From a virus, in IMG/VR virus record IMGVR_UViG_3300036399_000015, positions 1-21,094 of that record: 21,094 nt of DNA. One strand, given 5' to 3'. The notes beneath the pieces are model-generated. The model was not told where the DNA came from and made no database searches. It saw only the letters and a list, made by a program, of their open reading frames with translations. The position numbers were made by a program, and so were the translations under genes. Below are positions 1-7,795 of this stretch, piece by piece (the stretch's first letter is position 1; every line of letters begins with the position of its first letter).

Positions 1-1118
1 TGTATTTGACATCCATCAGACACATTCCTATTCCTAAGGATGGTGATGCTCAAGATGCATTAGACATCTGGGAAATGGAGGCAAGGAACAGAGGGGTTAT
101 GTTTATTGACGATTCTCCTGAGAACCTGAAGAGTCCTTCTAGCTTCAACCAATTTAGAGATATTGACCTCACGCGTACACAGGAGATACAATCTCGTTAT
201 ACGCTAGCACAACAGCTTAAGAATGAGTGTTGGGAGCTTGTGGGTATGAGTAGACAGCGTATGGGATCTGTGTCAGCTAGTGAGAGTGCTACAGGTGTAA
301 ACACAGCTGTGTCTCAGTCTTATTCTCAAACAGAACCATGGTTTGTTGCACATGAATATGTAATGGGTCAGCTCTATCAAGCAATCATTGATGCTGCTCT
401 ATACGTAGAATCTAAGAAGCCTCAGTCTACACTCAGCTACATCACTAGCGAGGGTGAATCAGCATTTGTATCTGTAAATGGTACAGACTTAAGATTCCGT
501 GACTTGAAGGTATTCTTGACAAATCGTCCTGAAGATACACAAATGTTTAACGAGCTTCGTCAATTGGCTCAGCCTTTGATGCAGAATGGTGGAAGCTTGT
601 ACGATGTAATTGAGCTTTACAGCACTAAGTCTATGAGAGCTATGAAGAAAGTGTTCAAAGATCTGCGTGATAAACAGCAGGCCATGGAACAACAGAAGCT
701 CCAGATTCAGCAACAGCAAGTTGAGCAACAGGGTCAAATTGCCCAGGCTCAGCTTCAACAAGCTCAAGTACAGAAAGAACAAGATATTGCTAATGATAAT
801 TATCAGAATGAGCTTGATCGCATCAATAAGAAAGAGATTGCCCTGATTGCTGCTGAAGCAAAGAACATGGGTCCTCTATCTGACGTGGATAAAACTGGAA
901 CTCCTGACGTATTGGAAATCAGCAAGTTAAACGCAGAACAAGAAAGAACGACTAAAGACTATCAGGCAAAGATGGCTGACCTTAGTACCAAGAATAGACT
1001 AGCTGCTGAGAAGATTGCTCTTGAAAGAGAGAAGTTACAAGTGGATCGTGAGAATCAGAGAAACGACTTAGCAATCGCTAGAGAAAATGCTAAGGGACGC
1101 TCTAAAAAACCTGAATAA
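1..1118 (+). CDS. Portal protein, C-terminal part (5' end outside window)
   Basis: The reading frame is already open at base 3, so the gene enters from upstream; the TTG at base 6 is not a real start. The visible ~371 residues begin in the portal body. The conserved stretch around visible residues 75-115 (RQRMGSVSASESATGVNTAV, then a QTEP motif) is the portal signature I recall from crAss-like phages: an arginine/methionine-glycine turn, a Ser/Glu-rich helix and a region facing the DNA channel. From about residue 220 the protein becomes a long Gln/Glu/Lys-rich coiled coil running to the C-terminus, which fits the barrel or crown of a portal dodecamer. In the virion the portal would form the DNA entry and exit pore and dock the terminase and tail. 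Its stop overlaps the next start (TAATG), so the two are probably translationally coupled. Residues upstream of the window cannot be assessed. Confidence 0.82.
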   Translation, partial: YLTSIRHIPIPKDGDAQDALDIWEMEARNRGVMFIDDSPENLKSPSSFNQFRDIDLTRTQEIQSRYTLAQQLKNECWELVGMSRQRMGSVSASESATGVNTAVSQSYSQTEPWFVAHEYVMGQLYQAIIDAALYVESKKPQSTLSYITSEGESAFVSVNGTDLRFRDLKVFLTNRPEDTQMFNELRQLAQPLMQNGGSLYDVIELYSTKSMRAMKKVFKDLRDKQQAMEQQKLQIQQQQVEQQGQIAQAQLQQAQVQKEQDIANDNYQNELDRINKKEIALIAAEAKNMGPLSDVDKTGTPDVLEISKLNAEQERTTKDYQAKMADLSTKNRLAAEKIALEREKLQVDRENQRNDLAIARENAKGRSKKPE

Positions 1119-1648
1119 TGTTTGATAGGCTAATTGACTTAATAACTGGCTGGTTTGAACAGCTGCTTCCCTTCTTTATCGTTAGAGATTTTGAGGAAGC
1201 AGTTGTTCTACGCTTTGGTAAATTCCACAAGGTAGTTAAACCTGGCTTTCATTGGCGCATCCCATTTGTGGATGATCCTATGGAACAGCATGTTGTAGTT
1301 ACAACATTGAGCCTATCCCCACAGAGTCTTTACACTAAAGACAAACAGAACATTGTTGTGAAGGGGTTGATCAAATACAAAATAGCTGATATTCAGACAT
1401 TTATATTAGAAGTGTATGATGCTCAGGATGCTATATCAGATATGACACAATACATTATCAAGAACATCATCATGGACAAAACCTTAGATGAGTGTATAGA
1501 TACTGAGATTGATAACATCCTCACGAAGAAAGCTAGAGTGGAGGCAAGAAAGTGGGGTGTTGAAATCCAACAAGTTACACTCACTGACATAGCTCCAATG
1601 CGTTCATACAGGATAATAAACGACACGGTGATAAACAAACTTGATTAG
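1118..1648 (+). CDS. Short SPFH/band-7 (stomatin/prohibitin-like) protein
   Basis: This 176-aa protein opens with a hydrophobic/amphipathic segment (residues 1-22, including LLPFFIV) suited to membrane insertion. A canonical SPFH beginning follows: an EEAVVLRFGKF strand (26-36), a KPGFHWRIPFVD turn (41-52) and a YTKDKQNIVVKGLIKYKI strand pair (72-89). A helical part with KARVEARKWGVEIQQVTLTDI (138-158) is the usual end of the domain. The long C-terminal coiled coil of stomatins and HflK/HflC is missing, so this is a minimal one-domain form. Known SPFH proteins oligomerise on membranes and often regulate proteases such as FtsH. The start overlaps the portal stop by one base (TAATG), tying its expression to the portal. 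Why a phage head operon carries it is not known to me; membrane-linked assembly, protease control or superinfection exclusion are inferences. Confidence 0.8.
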   Translation: MFDRLIDLITGWFEQLLPFFIVRDFEEAVVLRFGKFHKVVKPGFHWRIPFVDDPMEQHVVVTTLSLSPQSLYTKDKQNIVVKGLIKYKIADIQTFILEVYDAQDAISDMTQYIIKNIIMDKTLDECIDTEIDNILTKKARVEARKWGVEIQQVTLTDIAPMRSYRIINDTVINKLD

Positions 1649-1769
1649 AGTAAATTAGATTAATGCTATATTATATACGAAAATGGTGTATATAGATGCA
1701 TAACTCTTTGCTATTCAACAATCTCTGACTATTTTTACAAGCGTATAAACCAATTTAAACAAACTACAT
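1649..1769 (+). other. Intergenic leader before the scaffold-like gene
   Basis: This 121-nt AT-rich gap separates the SPFH gene from the acidic coiled-coil gene. It holds an AT-only-core inverted repeat, TATATAC (1672-1678) against GTATATA (1688-1694) with a 9-nt loop, which could be a weak hairpin or an operator. A promoter-like pair lies downstream at 1707-1737. The last bases before the start (AAACTACAT then ATGG) match those before the gene at 4812, suggesting a shared A-rich leader in place of a Shine-Dalgarno sequence. Confidence 0.45.
1707..1737 (+). promoter_or_regulatory. Candidate Bacteroidota-type promoter (TTTG / TAnnTTT)
   Basis: TTTG at 1707-1710 is followed after 19 nt by TATTTTTA at 1730-1737. 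This resembles the Bacteroidota sigma-factor consensus of TTTG near -33 and TAnnTTTG near -7, except that the final G is A. Transcription would begin near 1743, giving a leader of about 25 nt before the ATG at 1770. In AT-rich DNA such matches also occur by chance. Confidence 0.4.
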
Positions 1770-3056
1770 ATGGCTGAAAACCTAGATACCCCGTCATTCG
1801 GTAACTTTAGTATTGAAAATACTATGGAGATGGGACCTGGAAGTACAGAACTTCTCAATGATCTTATGTCTCCTGAGACATCAACGGGTAACCCTGATGA
1901 TATTCAGAAGATCGTAAAAACTGCTGAACCTCCTACTCCAGATCCAAAACCCGATGTTCCAAAAGGAAAAGAAGTTGTTCCTAAAGCAGATGGTGAAGAA
2001 TTCACTGGTCAAGATCTCATATCAAGCTTCCTTGGTGATAACACTCAAGAAGATGAAGATGAAGAAGAGGCTGATCCTCAACCAGTTAAGAAGAAAGCTC
2101 CAACAACTGAAGCTAAACCTGCTGAAGAAAATAGTAACGAAGAAGGAGAGGGAGAAGGAGAAGAGCAAGTGAGTCAATTCACAGCTTTATCTCGTGACCT
2201 TTTCAAACTCGGTGTTTTCTCAAAGGATGATGATGATGAAGAAGATATAAGCATATCCACCCCTGAAGAGTTCTTAGAACGCTTCCAAAGTGAAAAGAAA
2301 AAGGGAGCTGTTGAGATGGTGCAAAACTTCATTGGTCAGTTTGGCGAGGATTATCAACAAGCGTTTGAGGCTGTATTTGTAAAAGGTGTTAACCCCAAAG
2401 ATTACTTTGGTGCATATAATAATGTGATGAGCTTCTCTGAAATGGATCTTTCACAAGAGAACAATCAAGTGTCAGTAATCAAACAAGCATTAGCTGACCA
2501 AGGTTTTGAGCCTGAAGACATTGATACAGAAGTTGAAAGACTCAAAAACTACGGTGATTTAGAGAGCGTAGCTACAAAACATCACAAAGTGTTGGTTAAG
2601 AAGGAAGCCCAGAAACTTGCCCAAATGGAGCAAAAGGCTGAGGTGGAACTCCAACAAAAACAAGCAATTAAAAACCAATACATCCAGAATGTTCAGGGAG
2701 TCCTTCAAGACAAACTGAAATCTAAGGAATTTGATGGAATCCCCATCAACCCCAAGTTGGCAAACGAACTACAAGACTTCCTGCTGGTAGATAAATACAA
2801 GACAGCAAGCGGTGAGACACTCACTGATTTCGACAAAACCATCTTGGAATTGAAGAGACCTGAGAACCATGCAACAAAGGTGAAAGTTGCCCTCCTGCTT
2901 AAAATCCTAGAAAAAGATCCTACACTATCTACCATCCAAAGAACAGGCGTTTCAAAGAAATCGAACGAACTGTTTGGGGAAGTAGCTAGACAAGTGACTA
3001 AAACTAAGGCATCTAGCAGTGGTCAACCAGCCAAACAAAATTCATGGTTCATTTAA
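1770..3056 (+). CDS. Acidic coiled-coil protein, probable capsid scaffold
   Basis: I recognise this 428-aa protein by position and composition, not by a catalytic motif. It sits between portal and major capsid genes, where tailed phages usually encode a scaffold or capsid-maturation protein. Residues 1-130 are disordered and rich in Pro and acidic residues, with runs such as EDEDEEEAD (94-102), EEGEGEGEE (124-132) and DDDDEED (153-159). A helical middle (165-265) leads to a Gln/Glu/Lys-rich coiled coil (275-315), then a compact C-terminal helical part with a basic tail (RTGVSKKSNE, 391-400) that could touch the inner capsid surface. I see no protease dyad, so a fused prohead protease is unlikely. 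The start follows an A-rich leader with a candidate promoter 33 nt upstream. An internal cargo or other minor head protein is the alternative. Confidence 0.6.
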   Translation: MAENLDTPSFGNFSIENTMEMGPGSTELLNDLMSPETSTGNPDDIQKIVKTAEPPTPDPKPDVPKGKEVVPKADGEEFTGQDLISSFLGDNTQEDEDEEEADPQPVKKKAPTTEAKPAEENSNEEGEGEGEEQVSQFTALSRDLFKLGVFSKDDDDEEDISISTPEEFLERFQSEKKKGAVEMVQNFIGQFGEDYQQAFEAVFVKGVNPKDYFGAYNNVMSFSEMDLSQENNQVSVIKQALADQGFEPEDIDTEVERLKNYGDLESVATKHHKVLVKKEAQKLAQMEQKAEVELQQKQAIKNQYIQNVQGVLQDKLKSKEFDGIPINPKLANELQDFLLVDKYKTASGETLTDFDKTILELKRPENHATKVKVALLLKILEKDPTLSTIQRTGVSKKSNELFGEVARQVTKTKASSSGQPAKQNSWFI

Positions 3057-3082
3057 ATTTTAATAAATAAAAGGATAACAAA

Positions 3083-4636
3083 ATGGCAATTCAAACAATC
3101 CCAGGTCTAACTGGCTTCACGTATGCTCGTGTCGCATCAATGGACAAGCGTGCTGTGGGTAAGCTAACTGACGCTAACCACCTGGAGAGCTTTCACTCAA
3201 CCGAGCCTGCTGATTACGATAAGAAAATCATCAGCCTCTACACACAGAGCTCTCTTTACAGCAATGACTTCCTTGACATGATCAACAAAAGCACGCCTTA
3301 TTACATTGATAATAATAGCGATGCTTGGAAATGGCAAGTAGCTGTTCCCTACAAATTCCCTAAGATTATCGACATCCCTGCTTCTACAGCTGAGCTGAGC
3401 AAGCCTGGTATCGATGGTCAAGAGTTCCAATTGGTAATTGACACAAACGAGTTCTCTAAGAACGCAATCGTTTCTGTTGGTACTCGTCAATATGGTCCTC
3501 GTTTTTACGTTATTAAGGATCCAGTTCCTTGGAACATGGGCTTCCTTTACAGCTTCACACTTGTTACAGACAATCCAACTGTAGACTTCGTAAGCCCAAC
3601 CTTCTTACAGGTAGGTATCGAACTTGAGTTGGTTGATGCTGCAATTGGTGAATTCGATCAAGACTTATTGGGTCTTCCTCGTTTGGGTGAGCAAATCACT
3701 ATGTTTGAATCTTTAGGTTCTGCATATGGTTTCGAGCACAAAATCACTGAGTGGGCTGATGACAAAATGATGCGTGACTCTGCAGGTCGTCCTTTGGACA
3801 TCCTTGTATATGCACCTCAGCGTCGTAACCAACTTCCTTTAACTCGTAACGATGTTAAATGGGAGCCATTTATTGAGTTCTGGATGCGTAAGTCTATGCT
3901 TGAATTAAAAGTTAAGCGTATGATTTGGTCTCGTCCTGGTACTGTTAAGACTAACGGTAGCAAGCAAGAACTTAAGCGTACATCTGCTGGTGTTTATCAC
4001 AGAATGCGTAACAACGGTAACTTAGTTCAATACAACCGTGGAGAATTCACTGCAAACTTGATTCGTTCTGTGTTTGGTGACTTATTCTACAGACGTGTGG
4101 ATGTTAAAGACCGTCGTGTTAAAATGTACACTAATGAGGCTGGATTTGACGTATTCCAACAAGCTTTGAAGACAGACGCTTTAAACAGTGGCTTGACTTT
4201 CATGGCTGATTCTGGAAACCGTTACATGCAGGGTGAAGGCCAGCATATCACTTACAACTTTGCATTCGATGCAATGGTTACTCGTGAAACTGGTCGTGTT
4301 GAGTTAATTCACTTGAAAGAACTTGACCTTCCTCAAACTAACCTTGAATTTGGTCAGAACAAGAAGAGCACACCTGTATTCATGGTGTTCGACGTATCTC
4401 CTATGTCTGATGGTTCATTGGTTAACAACATCCGTGAAGTACGTATGAAGGGTGCACCTTCTATGACTTGGGGTTATATCGATGGAACTCGCCACCACTT
4501 AGGCTTTGCTAAGTCTCAGGGTATGAGCTCTGCGAACAAATTCCCAGGATACGAAATCTGGATGAAAGACCGTTGTGATGTATTCATTGAAGACTTGTCT
4601 CGTACAGTTCTTATTGAAGAAATCCCACAATTCTAA
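3083..4636 (+). CDS. Major capsid protein
   Basis: This 517-aa protein follows the scaffold-like gene and matches the size and position of the HK97-fold major capsid protein of crAss-like phages. Supporting features are a soluble alpha/beta composition without membrane segments, no low-complexity sequence, a regular spread of aromatic and Arg residues, and a conserved-looking C-terminal half (MRMTNE-like strand around KMYTNEAGFDVF, and the end RTVLIEEIPQF). Arginine is coded almost entirely by CGT, with only two AGA codons that I found, unlike neighbouring genes that use AGA and AGG freely. This is the bias expected of the most highly expressed gene. The ATG is preceded by AAGGA (3071-3074 region), one of the few purine-rich ribosome-site-like stretches in the window. 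A structured RNA element follows its stop codon. The call rests on context plus remembered family resemblance. Confidence 0.82.
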   Translation: MAIQTIPGLTGFTYARVASMDKRAVGKLTDANHLESFHSTEPADYDKKIISLYTQSSLYSNDFLDMINKSTPYYIDNNSDAWKWQVAVPYKFPKIIDIPASTAELSKPGIDGQEFQLVIDTNEFSKNAIVSVGTRQYGPRFYVIKDPVPWNMGFLYSFTLVTDNPTVDFVSPTFLQVGIELELVDAAIGEFDQDLLGLPRLGEQITMFESLGSAYGFEHKITEWADDKMMRDSAGRPLDILVYAPQRRNQLPLTRNDVKWEPFIEFWMRKSMLELKVKRMIWSRPGTVKTNGSKQELKRTSAGVYHRMRNNGNLVQYNRGEFTANLIRSVFGDLFYRRVDVKDRRVKMYTNEAGFDVFQQALKTDALNSGLTFMADSGNRYMQGEGQHITYNFAFDAMVTRETGRVELIHLKELDLPQTNLEFGQNKKSTPVFMVFDVSPMSDGSLVNNIREVRMKGAPSMTWGYIDGTRHHLGFAKSQGMSSANKFPGYEIWMKDRCDVFIEDLSRTVLIEEIPQF

Positions 4637-4782
4637 GGAACCATTCTAAGGATTCTATCCTTAGACCCCTTATATCGAGAAGAGATTGCCCCCCACATCC
4701 CCGTGGGGGAGCTCTTCTCACTTACAGAGTGGTTGGACTGGGGTGTCTCCCAATCGCTATCCCTTCGGTGGGAATCACTCTG
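4632..4782 (+). ncRNA. Structured RNA element after the capsid gene (three hairpins)
   Basis: The gap between the capsid stop and the next gene is much more GC-rich than its surroundings and folds strongly. Hairpin A pairs CTAAGGA (4646-4652) with TCCTTAG (4658-4664). Hairpin B pairs GAGAAGAG (4677-4684) with CTCTTCTC (4712-4719) and, above an internal loop, CCCCCAC (4690-4696) with GTGGGGG (4703-4709). Element C closes with CAGAGTGGTT (4725-4734) against AATCACTCTG (4773-4782), one G-T pair, and encloses two small hairpins (TGGGG 4739-4743 with TCCCA 4748-4752; CCC 4761-4763 with GGG 4770-4772). No T-run follows any stem, so this is not a plain intrinsic terminator. Roles in mRNA processing, 3'-end protection of the capsid message, attenuation, or a small RNA are all possible. 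I do not recognise a known RNA family. Confidence 0.65.
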
Positions 4783-4811
4783 CAAAATAAACCAAATAAA
4801 ATAAACTACAT

Positions 4812-5780
4812 ATGGGTAAGTTAGGTAAAATCTCAACTATTAAGAAGGAGTATAATAACTCACAACTTCAAACAATGCAAGGCGGTCTTTCACTAAAAGG
4901 CCTAACACGTATTCCTGGTACAGGGGTATTTAAGTATCCTTACAAGGAATTGGATGGACAGTACAGAACAGGACTTGATCCTAATGCTAGTTACATCCGC
5001 AGAATCTCTGATCCTCTTGAGAGAGAACTAGAGACTGAGCGTGTTACAGTTCTTAGAGACAAATTACAATCTGCATTGGGAGATGTTGACTTAGGTCCTC
5101 GTTCTAGTTTCTGGAACTATGGATTGTCTACATCAACAAGTGATACGCTGCATGTTCAGCCTGTAAAACTTCTAGATAGTGATAACTTCTTTGATCTTAA
5201 CATTCCTTTTCAGGAATTAGCGTTTTCATGGCTTCGTGTTCATCCTACAATTGCAAGCTCATATCAAGCTTGGGAGCGTGGTGAATATCCTGCTGAAACT
5301 CAGTTCTACGTAGCTGATGATGAAATCGAGAATGCTGTTCTCTTCAAGAAGAAGCAAATGATTAACAAAGCTATTGTTAAGTTTGACAGCATGACTCCTG
5401 AAAGAAAAAGAAAAGTGGCACGTTTGTTGGGACTACCTGTAACTGATGATACTAAAGAGGAAGCAGTTTACAATCTTGTAGACAATGTTCTCAAACAAAC
5501 CGAATTTAAAAACGGTAAGTATCAAGGGTTAAATCCTGTTGAAGTGTTCACTCGCTTCGCAGACATGAAGGATAACTTACTCCATATCAAAGACTTAGTG
5601 AAACAATCTCTTCTTCACTCAATATATAGATCTAAACCTAACGGTAAAATTTATGAAGGTGAGTTTGAAATAGCTAAGGATGAAGATGATTTAATTAAAT
5701 TGCTTGTTGATGATGATAATCAAGACTTGCTCTTGACTCTCGAAGCTAAGCTAAAAACTAAGAAATTGGCTGCAGTATGA
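4812..5780 (+). CDS. Hypothetical virion protein downstream of capsid gene
   Basis: I do not recognise a named family in this 322-aa protein. Its place directly after the capsid gene and the RNA element, and before a connector-like gene, suggests a head or head-tail joining protein. The N-terminus is basic and Gly-rich (MGKLGKISTIKKEYNN). Residues 60-165 are mixed alpha/beta with several aromatics (RSSFWNYGLS). From about 190 a helical region (KKKQMINKAIVKFDSMTPERKRKVARLLGL) looks like a small helical-bundle or SAP-like unit, and the C-terminus is acidic then basic (DEDDLIKLLVDDDNQDLLL, ending KLKTKKLAAV). No signal peptide or membrane segment is visible. The leader TAAACTACAT before ATGG is shared with the gene at 1770. 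The stop overlaps the next start as ATGA, so the two genes are probably co-translated. Confidence 0.6.
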   Translation: MGKLGKISTIKKEYNNSQLQTMQGGLSLKGLTRIPGTGVFKYPYKELDGQYRTGLDPNASYIRRISDPLERELETERVTVLRDKLQSALGDVDLGPRSSFWNYGLSTSTSDTLHVQPVKLLDSDNFFDLNIPFQELAFSWLRVHPTIASSYQAWERGEYPAETQFYVADDEIENAVLFKKKQMINKAIVKFDSMTPERKRKVARLLGLPVTDDTKEEAVYNLVDNVLKQTEFKNGKYQGLNPVEVFTRFADMKDNLLHIKDLVKQSLLHSIYRSKPNGKIYEGEFEIAKDEDDLIKLLVDDDNQDLLLTLEAKLKTKKLAAV

Positions 5781-6508
5781 TACCAGTAGATAGTTTATTA
5801 TATAAGATAGACCAAAAACTAAATAAACTATCAACTAATATACACCAGCAAATTAACTTGGAAGATAAAATTCTGGCTCTCAATGAGGCCCAGATTAAGC
5901 TGATAAAACAAAAGGTTGATGGTTTTAGTGTGGTAAGTGGAATGGGACTCGATGCTTTTAAAAAGCGTTATGAGGACCTCCAAAGCTTGGTCATAACATA
6001 TAACCATCAACCTCTTGACCTCACTATTAAGAACGCTGAACTAAATCAATGGTTTGCTGATCTGCACCTGCTTGTTCCTAAGTACATGTTCTATTTAGAT
6101 GCATATGTACTGGCTGACAAAGGGGTGTGTAAGGATAGAAAGATCTGGATTAACAGAGACTTAGCTAAACATGGTGACCTTCAGTTCATTCTGAACAATA
6201 CACATTATAGGCCGTCTTTTGAATACCAAGAGACTTTCAACTTCCTCTCGACAGACGAAATATCCATCTTCACAGATGGTACATTCACTCCGAGTAAGAT
6301 ATATATGTCTTACATGCGCTATCCTGTATACATTAACAAACAAGGATATATCATGTTAGATGGCCAACCATCAGTTGACCAAGACTGCGAACTTGAACTC
6401 TATCTAGAGGATGAGTTGTTAGACTTAACAGTACAAAACCTAGCAATGTACACAGAGAACGCTGCTGCTGTTCAAAGTGCACAGTTCAGGATACAGACAA
6501 ACGAATAA
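5777..6508 (+). CDS. Probable head-tail connector/ring protein
   Basis: This 243-aa protein overlaps the preceding stop by four bases (ATGA). Residues 4-48 form a long amphipathic helix or helical pair. The middle (95-150) is mixed alpha/beta, and the C-terminal part reads as beta strands then helix: YMRYPVYINKQGYIML (179-194), an acidic ELELYLEDELLDLTVQ helix start (205-220) and ENAAAVQSAQ (227-236). A strand, a glycine-tyrosine turn, an acidic D/E helix and an AAVQS end are typical of gp6-like head-tail adaptors and, as I recall, of ring proteins in crAss-like tails. The protein at 16235 has nearly the same length and a similar C-terminal plan (a GYLYVN turn, then a VLELTSQKLL helix), suggesting a diverged paralogue. 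Function is inferred from shape and context. Confidence 0.5.
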   Translation: MIPVDSLLYKIDQKLNKLSTNIHQQINLEDKILALNEAQIKLIKQKVDGFSVVSGMGLDAFKKRYEDLQSLVITYNHQPLDLTIKNAELNQWFADLHLLVPKYMFYLDAYVLADKGVCKDRKIWINRDLAKHGDLQFILNNTHYRPSFEYQETFNFLSTDEISIFTDGTFTPSKIYMSYMRYPVYINKQGYIMLDGQPSVDQDCELELYLEDELLDLTVQNLAMYTENAAAVQSAQFRIQTNE

Positions 6509-6536
6509 ATTTTTCAATCACCTAAAATAAAGCAAA

Positions 6537-7709
6537 ATGGCTGATTTTTCATTAACTACGCTTTTCGTAGTTCCAGTAGGGCAAACTGCGCTCCCTAGTT
6601 CTGGATCTACGCAAAACTTGACAGCTGGACAGTTTGGTATTTTTAAATCCGACTACACTCTAGCTACAGCTGCAAACATTGCAGCGTCTCCCTATTTTTA
6701 CATTGCGCAGGGCCGTACAAACACTTATCTGCAAGGCTCTAAGCGTTCAGATAAAATTAAAGGCTGTCCTTCAGGATCTGGTTGTAACAGCAATGTAACT
6801 GAGTGGTACAAAGTGGACGGTTGTCCTACTCCTCTCACTCAAATTACAGACGTTGTTAACTGGAACGCACAGTGTGGTGACATTATCACTGTAACACTTC
6901 GTGCTCACTCTAGCTACCTTGACACATTGTACTTCAACGGTTTTACTCGTTCAGTAACTGTAAACGCACCTTGTTGTGATTGCGGTGGTGATCCTTGTAC
7001 TAGCGTTAATGTACCTGCTTTGATCGATGATGTGATTTATCACTTCAATCTTCAAGCTCCTGGTAACAACCCTGACAACATCACTTTCTCTGACTTCTAT
7101 CAGTTCCAGAGAATTGGTAACGACCAAAACGCATTCTTGCGTATCACTGGTAAGCCTCTTACCAAATATGGTCAGCCTTGTGATGTGGCAGCATTTCCTT
7201 TCGAGTATGACAGAATGTGGTTCCGTACATTCGTATTTAGCGGACCTGCAACCACAGCTGACTTCATTGTAGCTGATCCTTGTAACACTGTTGCTGATCC
7301 TGTTGTAGTACAGCGTTCTTCTTACGCTTCTGGTACTTCTGCAGAGATTGCACAATTAGAGAAAAACTTCTACAGCTACCAAGCTGGTTACTTGAAGCAT
7401 CTCTACAGGATGAACGGTTACAATGAGAACTTTGAAAGCTGGGTGAGTGATGGTACTACATATACCACTTACTACATCAAGTTTAATGAGTTCGACAAGT
7501 CTGCTTATCAGTGGGGCGATTATATCTATGAAGACAGCACTGTAATCATTGCTCTTCAAAAGGATAGCGCTATGGAAACCGCTGTAGAAGCAGTTCTTGT
7601 GGCAGGTCTTGGTGCAGTTGTTGCTCAGAATGGTGCGTGTGTAACTACCACTTCTACAACAACCACTGTATGGCCTTCTACTACTACAACATCAACCTTG
7701 ATTCCGTAA
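6537..7709 (+). CDS. Cys-rich structural protein with Thr-rich C-terminal tail
   Basis: I do not recognise a named family in this 390-aa protein. Much of it reads as beta structure with many aromatics and few charges, which suits a virion surface or tail component. Cysteines cluster in the first half: residues 77, 83, 96, 113, then 146, 147, 149 and 154 (CCDCGGDPC), with 215 and 249 later. They could bind metal or form disulfides. After a helical stretch (347-365) the protein ends in an almost pure Thr/Ser tail (369-388, TTTSTTTTVWPSTTTTSTLIP region), like the tail of the 119-aa protein at 14444. Arginine codons are mostly CGT, second only to the capsid gene, hinting at high expression. A terminator-like hairpin lies 31 nt after the stop. 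A head decoration, fibre-base or tail protein are all possible. Confidence 0.6.
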   Translation: MADFSLTTLFVVPVGQTALPSSGSTQNLTAGQFGIFKSDYTLATAANIAASPYFYIAQGRTNTYLQGSKRSDKIKGCPSGSGCNSNVTEWYKVDGCPTPLTQITDVVNWNAQCGDIITVTLRAHSSYLDTLYFNGFTRSVTVNAPCCDCGGDPCTSVNVPALIDDVIYHFNLQAPGNNPDNITFSDFYQFQRIGNDQNAFLRITGKPLTKYGQPCDVAAFPFEYDRMWFRTFVFSGPATTADFIVADPCNTVADPVVVQRSSYASGTSAEIAQLEKNFYSYQAGYLKHLYRMNGYNENFESWVSDGTTYTTYYIKFNEFDKSAYQWGDYIYEDSTVIIALQKDSAMETAVEAVLVAGLGAVVAQNGACVTTTSTTTTVWPSTTTTSTLIP

Positions 7710-7739
7710 TAGTAGGCAAGTAACATAGATTATATAACC

Positions 7740-7780
7740 TAAGCCAGAGGTGAGAGGATACTACTCAATCCTCTGGCTTA
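7740..7780 (+). terminator. Terminator-like hairpin after the Cys-rich protein
   Basis: TAAGCCAGAGG (7740-7750) pairs perfectly over 11 bp with CCTCTGGCTTA (7770-7780). Inside the loop TGAG (7751-7754) can also pair with CTCA (7764-7767). The stem is followed by TTTATTTAAA. This fits an intrinsic terminator, though the T-run is broken by an A. Only 15 nt separate it from the next ATG at 7796. Confidence 0.75.
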
Positions 7781-7795
7781 TTTATTTAAAGCAAC

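Noticed and set aside
6-8. TTG at base 6 as the start of the first gene
   Set aside because: The frame is open upstream to base 3 and the protein begins in the middle of the portal body, so the gene is cut by the window.
4646-4782. tRNA or tmRNA gene
   Set aside because: No acceptor stem with T-arm GTTCRA-like sequence or anticodon arm can be laid out; the stems are the wrong lengths.
4633-4836. Minus-strand open frame of 67 codons across the capsid-downstream gap
   Set aside because: It lies exactly on the hairpin-rich RNA element, has no neighbours on that strand and resembles no protein I know.
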